This document shows, one piece after another, positions 57,740-64,000 of a stretch of 64,000 bases of DNA. A program made the position numbers and the translations under genes. Within the stretch, counting starts at the first letter, position 1; every line of letters begins with the position of its first letter. The notes below the pieces were generated by a model, which worked only from the letters and a program-made list of their open reading frames with translations, had not been told where the DNA came from and ran no database searches. Origin of the DNA: Bondarzewia mesenterica. Taxonomy: Eukaryota > Basidiomycota > Agaricomycetes > Russulales > Bondarzewiaceae. The stretch lies in NCBI GenBank assembly GCA_004802705.1, contig SGPL01000050.1, positions 33,483 to 97,482 of the forward strand, given 5' to 3'.

Positions 57740-58811
57740 GTTATGTCGGTATTCAGAAGTAACCAGTGAGCGATTCAACCCGAGAGTGAGAAGAGTGCAG
57801 ACGAAGCTGAATCAAGGTCCGAACGCGATATGGGCGACGAGACTATTCGGATGTGTGTATATGTATGGAATCGTTGTGACGATTGACGTGGGATGAAAGA
57901 AGTGTGAGCACAGAGGGTCCATCGAAGAACGTATGTGGTTCTGATATGAGGTTCTGATATGATGGAGCGCTCCGTGTCACGGCACAGTACTTGCTGGGAA
58001 AGCGATGATGGAAAGGCAATTGAACGCAGATTGTTTCCGGTTTGGTTCCGGCAATGAGCCGGTCCCCCGGGATTACGCACACAGATATCGATAAAGCCCC
58101 GGTTGATGGTAGTTGGTGAGGCTCAATCATCTCAAGAGTACTCAAGTCTCAGGCTCTCCGACTGAGGTCCAAAAAATGATAAAGTTTATGTGGGCACTGA
58201 GAATACGGTATGTTCCTAGGATGGGAGGAGGATAAAAATGGAGAAGGCTGACGACAGGACAATGTGATTTGGAGAAAGATGAGGAAGAACTTTATCATGA
58301 TGACTCCGAACAGCTGCCCGCGCAACACAAGCTACGACGCATAAATAAGGTCGATACTAACACATTTGTTCTCTGGAAATATGTATGACATTACTAGTGT
58401 ACTTACACCGCTCAGTTCTCAGTTCTTACCCGGCAGTACCATCGACTGCAGCATGAAACTAGTCTCCCAATGGCAGATTGTAGACGTTTCCTTCAACCTT
58501 CTTACCTCAGGATATCCGTGTCTGACTGTTGGCCGTGCATATCAGATGTACTTATGAAGGTTGTGTCATTGTTTTCCCCAATGAAGAGCTTGTGCACCCG
58601 TTGCCTCAATCCATACTGTACATCAAACCTGACACTCATACATAGATGTTATCGAACTCTCGGACAACGCGTCCACAAATGTGTGACAGAATACCTAGAT
58701 AAGCATGCACTTTTTAAGCCAGCGGTGGCATCCATCATGAGAGTTCAGTGCAATTCAGAAGAAGGTAGAGTAGGTCATGGTGGAGTGACTCACATTGCTC
58801 AGCCCGCCGCC
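57740..58811. other. Intergenic
   Basis: GNAT promoter side and 3' flank of the NLR gene. No supported coding frame. Confidence 0.4.
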
Positions 58812-61800
58812 CTACAGATCAACGGCGCCGTTCTCCAGCAGCAGACGCACGATGGTCTCGGAACCGCGTAACGATGCCGCCTGCAGCGCGTTCCCGTATT
58901 CGACCCCCACTGGGCGTTGACGTCCGCGTCATTTGCCAGCAGCAGACGCACGACAGCCTCATGACCGTGATACGACGCCATCTGCAGTGCATTCCCGTTG
59001 GAGCCCCCCAGTGTGGTTGGTGTCCGCACCATTCTCCAGTAGCAGACGCACGACAGCCTCATGACCTTCGGACGACGCCGCATTCAACGCATTTCCATAA
59101 TACCTCCCCTGCGCGTTGCGTCGGCACCGCTCTCCAGCAGCAGACGCACGATGGCCTCGTGANCGCCAGACGACGCCAGCTGCACGGCATCCCTGATAGC
59201 TCCCTGCGCATTGACGTCTGTATCATCTCCAGCAGCAGATGCCACAATGGCCTCGATGACCGCCATGCGACGCTGCCTGCAGCGCNTTCCCGTATTGNCN
59301 CCNCTGCGCNTTGACATCCGCGCCGTTCTCCAGTAGCAGACGCACGATGGCCTCATCACCGCTAGACGACGCCACCTGCAGCGCGTTCCCGTATTGGCCC
59401 CCCTGTGCGTTGACGTCCGCGCCGTTCTCGAGCAGCATCTGCACAATTGCCTTGTGACCGTTATACGACGCCAGCTGCAGCGCATTCCCGTAGCCGAGAC
59501 ACTCCGCGTTAACGTCCGCGCCATTCTCCAGCAGCATCCGCACGATGGCATCGTGACCGTAATCCAGCGCCGCATGCAGTGCATTCCCGTACTCGCCCCC
59601 CTGCATGTTGACATCTGCACCGTTCTCCAATAATAGACACACGACGGCCTGGTGACCGCCAGATGACGTGGCCTGCAGCGCGTTCCCGAAGACACCCCCC
59701 TGCGCATGGACATCCGCGCCGCTCTCCAGCAGCAGACACACGATGCCCTCGTGACCATCAGACGACGCAGCCTGCAGCGCATTCCTGTATTTCCCCCCCT
59801 GCGCGTTGACGTCCGCGGTGTTCTCCAGCAACAGCCTCACGATGGCCTCATAACCACGAGACGACGCCACCTGCAGCGCGTTCCCGTATTGGCCCTCCTG
59901 TGCATTGACGTCTGCGCTGTTCTCCAGCAGCATCTGCACAATGGCCTTGTGACCGAAATACGACGCCGCCTGCAGCGCGTTCCCGTAGAAGCCCCCCTGC
60001 ACGTTAACATCCGCGCCGTTCTCCAGCAGCAAACGCACGATGGCCTGGTGACCNNCNGACGACGCCGCCTGCAGCACATTTCCATAGTAGCCCCCCTGCG
60101 CGTGGACGTCCGCGCCGTTCTCCAATAGCAGACACATGACGGCCTCGTGACCGCCTTCTGACGCCGCCTGCAGCGCATTTCCATAGTAGCCTCCCTGCAC
60201 GTTGGCGTCCACACCGTTCTCCATCAGCAGATGCACAACAGCCTCATGACTGCCAGACGATGACGCCTGCAGTGCGTTCCCGTATTCGCCCCCCTGCGCG
60301 TGGNCNTCNGCGNCNTTCTCCAGNAGNAGANGCACNANNGNCTCNTGACCGCNANACNANGNNGCCTGCAGNGCNTTNCNNTANTNGCCCCCNTGCGCGT
60401 NGATGTCCNCNCCNTTCTCCAGCAGCAAAATTGCCATATNTTCNAGCGCAAGAAGTGAGGCATANTATATTGNAGANGGNATGTCNTGCTGTGAAANTNT
60501 CCATTGCGGAGNNCNATAAGGGTNATCNGGATNGAAGTTTTCGAATCCANTTAGGGAACTTNNTGTNTGGANTTTGGAATAGTTCTGCAGCCAGCTTACA
60601 GACACTGTCGGAAGTTCCGGATCGAAAGTGGTCTACCCAGAACCGAGCTGCATAATCAGCTAGTGGAAAACGCTCGGGAGTGCTTTTGTCCAAGGAATTG
60701 GGCNTGTCAAATTGCAGAAGGTATGCCAAACAAGTCTCAGAGATGAATGCATGCGCAAGTCTTTCATCGACACTGTAAGCTGAAGTCGATCCGGTCCGGA
60801 TCCGATCCGAGATCAAGTACTCCTTGACTGAGAAATGAGCCAACTGAACCGTGTGCTCCGAGTCCCCTCCCGAAGTGGTGACAAGACTCGAACAAATGCC
60901 CAACATAGCCTGCAGGTCTGGAGGCCGATCACGAGGGTCGAATCGAGGAAGTTCATCGTCAAAATTGACCGCGAGGACTTCACCAAGTTCTCTGATTGTC
61001 GGTGGACGAGAGGAAAATGCGAGCCACTGCAAGATTCGGTGAGCGTATTCACCGTTGTACCTGTGAATGCCATTCAAAATGCGATTATAAGTCGCGTCCA
61101 GTGTTTCTGGCAGATCTTTCAGAATTTGCGTCAGCAGACGTCGATTCAAACAGTGTCGCAGGATATCGATCTGACAGTAAACCCAGCGAAACCTTCAGCA
61201 TGTCAGTACTCTGTCCTCGAGCGGGTGATCAAAAGGTTTGACTTACATTCCGTTGGCACGATACATGAGTGCGGCCTCAATCTCTGCCAGTACATCGGTT
61301 TCCCACTTGCCGAATTCTCGGTTAAGTACATCCCGAACATAAACGCGAATGTCGCGATTAACAACAGCACTGTCGAGACCAATCTTGTACGACACTCGAG
61401 ATTCAAAAGACTTCACTATGTCTCTCTCCGGTCGACGGTGGCCACTACGTGTAGGTTGGCAAGCTTCAAACCGATCAGCATCTCGACGAAAGGCAAAAGG
61501 CGGTCTCGTTCCGCGCATTCGTCGACAGCATCAAGAACGATGTAAGCATGCCGAAACAGTCCCAGTATTTCTTTGAGAGTCGCGGTAAGACCAGCCATGG
61601 TAGGACGCTGCTTGCCCTTCTGACTTCCAGTGTAAAGTCTGTTCAACGCCGGCAGNGAGTTGATGCATACAGAAGAGAACTGGGNGATCAAAGAGCTCAA
61701 CANACTCTGATGCCGCTGCTTCTCTGGNTCGGCAAAGTCAAAGTAGAAAAANGCGACNGCGAGNGACAGNTCTGCTTCGCAGTCACGCTGAAGGTCGTNA

Positions 61801-63247
61801 ATGATGGTAGAGCTTCCTATGCCTNTCAGCGACGTNCANCNCTGAAACACNNAGANTTGCTTACCATANTACACTTTTNCCGCACCCNGCTGCNTTATCA
61901 GTCAGNATGTGGCAAACGTTGAGCGCTGTGTCAGAGGACGTACAGATACCATGAATCCAAAGGAACGAAGGAGATTGTGCCTTCCAGGNCATAAAATCAT
62001 CTTCTCNTAAAATCCAACTCCCAGTCCCNTCCTGTCGCTTCTCCGAGGCNTTGCGATAATTCTCGAATGGGTTTGGGGCGNACAGCCATTTGTGNATNTT
62101 CAAACGANGGNAATTATCTANAGAANAACGTGAGTTTCAGACATGTTATTCCACGGCTGGATCCACTCGTGGTGGAACATACTCATGACTGNGTCAATTG
62201 CTGCTTGGCGTTCTTCCACTTTNTTCGAGGCACCTGCGGTGGTCGGNTTCTNAGNNACANTGTGCAGGANNGNTGGNAAGACTGCGGACTNACTGATGAT
62301 TCNGTNTATGCCTTGATCTACTGCCGNCNTGAGCGCGTCCCTCATGTCNGCCTCTNCGCTGATAGCTGNGTTCANNTCAGCTGCANNGTCAAGCCNNANA
62401 ANANACTGNGGGACGATACCTCTCATAAGCTTCTCTAAATNTNCCAATATNTCATTGGTAACNGACAGAGTGACCGTGGTNACCACTCGANTCTCTTNCC
62501 NCGTTAATTGATCNATCTTGGCCAACGCTTCCTGAACATCNTTGTTCTTGCCGATGAGANNTTTGAAGTATCTCTCTGGANNGNCAGGCATGANTGCGNT
62601 GNGNTGAGANGNGANGCGACNGACTCACCGACTCGNTTCTCTTTGACCGACTTTGTNACNAGCCCCAAGATCATAAGCAGATGAGCAAGNANCTTAACNA
62701 TCATCTCTTGAATCGNGCGCGTTATGTCGTGGTCAAGGTGGACCTTGAAACGATCTANGAAATNGTCCAGATNCTGNAGGATCTGGNNGATNGNGTCNTA
62801 GCNNGAGCTGACACCTTCGGCAGCCTGACGAAGCCTTGTAAGCCGTTCAGTAGTCTCGCACGGCACGACAGATCTTACGCACACGGAGCAACACCACAAN
62901 AGCTCCGAATATCGCCNTTGATGGAGGAAATGCCTGATCATCCAGAGTCAATGNATCNTCGGTAATCTGTCTGAATCAGAGCGTACCAGGCTGGCACCTT
63001 GTCCTGCCACATTCGCGAATGAGCAGACCACATGGAGCATCGGCTTCAACACGTCCCTGACCTTCTCTCCTGACTTGCGGTGCTCGTTGAACTTCTTCTG
63101 TTCTTCATCGACCAGCTGGAGAACGGCATCTGGAGAATCGACGGTCGCAAAAGGAGAGCTCGAGGACAGATCAACCTTGATACCGGTGTCCGACTTGTAT
63201 TTAAAGATGGCTTCTTGCCAAATGGCGTGAAACTGAGAGTTTGTCAT
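58812..63247 (-). CDS. NLR-like STAND protein: Goodbye, NACHT, ankyrin repeats
   Basis: Multi-exon minus-strand gene from ATG 63247 (MTNSQFHAIWQEAIFKYKSD). The N-terminal Goodbye domain and helical linker (LRQAAEGVS; LIGKN) are followed by WKAQSPSFLWIHGI, a P-loop GCGKSV rebuilt by splicing near 61870, Walker B YIVLDAVDEC (about 61520-61555), FRWVYCQIDILRHCLNRRLL, LQWLAFSSRPPTIRELGEVL and LAHFSVKEYLISDRI, all typical of fungal NACHT proteins. About 16 ankyrin repeats of exactly 33 residues follow (NALQAASxGGHEAIVRLLLE). Such STAND receptors are thought to sense non-self and trigger heterokaryon or immune-type responses. Many N bases occur between 59160 and 62990, and the ankyrin frame is lost near 59240-59280, so the 3' end as written may be an assembly artefact or a decayed tail; the nominal stop is at 58812. 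Confidence 0.75.
58860..60450 (-). repeat. 99-bp tandem repeats coding ankyrin units
   Basis: The block CTGCAGCGCRTTCCCGTA recurs at about 59377, 59476, 59575, 59674, 59773, 59872, 59971, 60070, 60169 and 60268, a period of 99 bp, with high identity between units. Confidence 0.9.
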
Positions 63248-63617
63248 GCAGCAATTGTCGAGGGAGAAAATGCAGGGTGATGTGTATGAGTGTGGGAGAT
63301 GAAAGACTAGAAACTGGGCGAAGCAAAGTCTGTCGGGCGTCAAATGGGTGCACGGCCAAAATCAAGTACAGTATACGTATAAAGGAACGCCCAGCCATGC
63401 CAAGTTGAATATTTATGATGAGCTCGAGCAATGTGTGGAGATGGGCGCCCTGAGAGACTCCGTCCGTATGAGGGCTCTGAGATCTTCCAGGATAATTACT
63501 TACGGTCGAGACGACGAGTCCAACTCGGTCGAATTACACTGTCTCTAGGAGAGCAATGGCAGTAGCGGGCAGAAAGTTTTGTTTTCTGAAAGGCCTGAGG
63601 TGGACAATGACTCATTA
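62559..63617. repeat. Direct repeat of NLR 5' end, copy 2
   Basis: Same content as 51885-52950, including the NLR start codon, its promoter and part of the sequence upstream, but peppered with N where several sequences seem to have been merged. Confidence 0.85.
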
Positions 63618-64000
63618 CCTTGCTTGCAAGGTTTATTGCCCCCTCATAATTGTCAGGCACTGAGCAACCTGGTACATATGTGCAAACAAAAACAGCCTTT
63701 CGGACTTTCAAAAAAGTTGTAACTGCACCTAGCGTCTTGTCTTGTCAATGCTCGGAGGCATGCACAGCGTTACTGACTGGACGAAAGCCACCCAATCTCA
63801 CCCAATATTACTGTCGAGGCCACGACGAGACAATGCCACGCTGGAGTGAGGCCAACGGGTGGCATGGGCTCCCACTGCCCACCTGTTTTCTGGCGCCCCT
63901 CCTTTCTGCATCCGCGCGCTCCTGCCGTTCGCTACCCTTTCCACGAACCAATGCTTTACTTGCAATGACCGCGGGCTACAGAGGTACTTACTCTTAGATC
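63618..64000. other. Unique sequence beyond the duplication
   Basis: An open + frame (63650 to past the window) has no recognisable domain. It may be the edge of another gene. Confidence 0.3.

Noticed and set aside
51885..63617. Direct repeats as LTRs of a retroelement
   Set aside because: The repeats contain coding exons of an NLR gene and the interval holds no reverse transcriptase, integrase or primer-binding site.

Overview
The window is nuclear DNA from a filamentous basidiomycete, most probably an Agaricomycete. Nearly every gene is cut by many short GT-AG introns (about 50-100 nt, with CTGAC/CTAAC-like branch sites). Two recognised families are typical of Agaricomycetes: a NACHT-ankyrin STAND (NLR-like) gene, and a pseudokinase-like protein with a helical N terminus and a RING/PHD-like C terminus. 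There are no bacterial-type operons. Spliced models below were built by hand from splice signals, reading phase and family recognition; where exon phases close exactly I say so. Coordinates are CDS spans including introns.

Left part (1-26 kb) is mainly conserved housekeeping genes: a UBE3D/HECT_2-like ubiquitin-pathway protein (+), a proline-rich C2H2 factor (+), a RUD3-type GRAB-domain golgin (-), a small orphan protein (-), a disordered protein ending in a PNRC/Edc1-like decapping motif (-), mitochondrial dihydrolipoyl succinyltransferase KGD2 (-), a secreted protein of unknown function (-), RNA polymerase III subunit RPC31 (-) facing an ALY/REF-type mRNA export adaptor (+) across 231 bp, and the farnesyl/geranylgeranyltransferase alpha subunit RAM2 (+).

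Middle part (26-51 kb): a homeodomain gene sits only 29 nt behind the pseudokinase/zinc-finger gene on the same strand and may be spliced to it. Next come a degraded F-box-like remnant, an aldo/keto reductase, a cytochrome P450, a multi-pass membrane protein, an intronless epoxide hydrolase with two frameshifts, the telomere-capping protein STN1, a second ALY/REF paralogue and a second C2H2 factor.

Right part (51-64 kb) is dynamic. A truncated copy of the NLR N terminus and the intact N terminus of a Goodbye-NACHT-ankyrin NLR gene form a direct repeat of about 1.06 kb flanking a 9.6 kb interval. That interval holds an AKR1 (ankyrin-DHHC palmitoyltransferase) pseudogene, a tiny secreted cysteine-rich peptide gene and a GNAT acetyltransferase. 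The many N bases in the NLR gene suggest reads from several near-identical copies were merged.

The most interesting signals are the possible pseudokinase-homeodomain fusion, the unusually long introns at the same place and phase in two ALY/REF genes, the NLR duplication, and the small secreted peptide.
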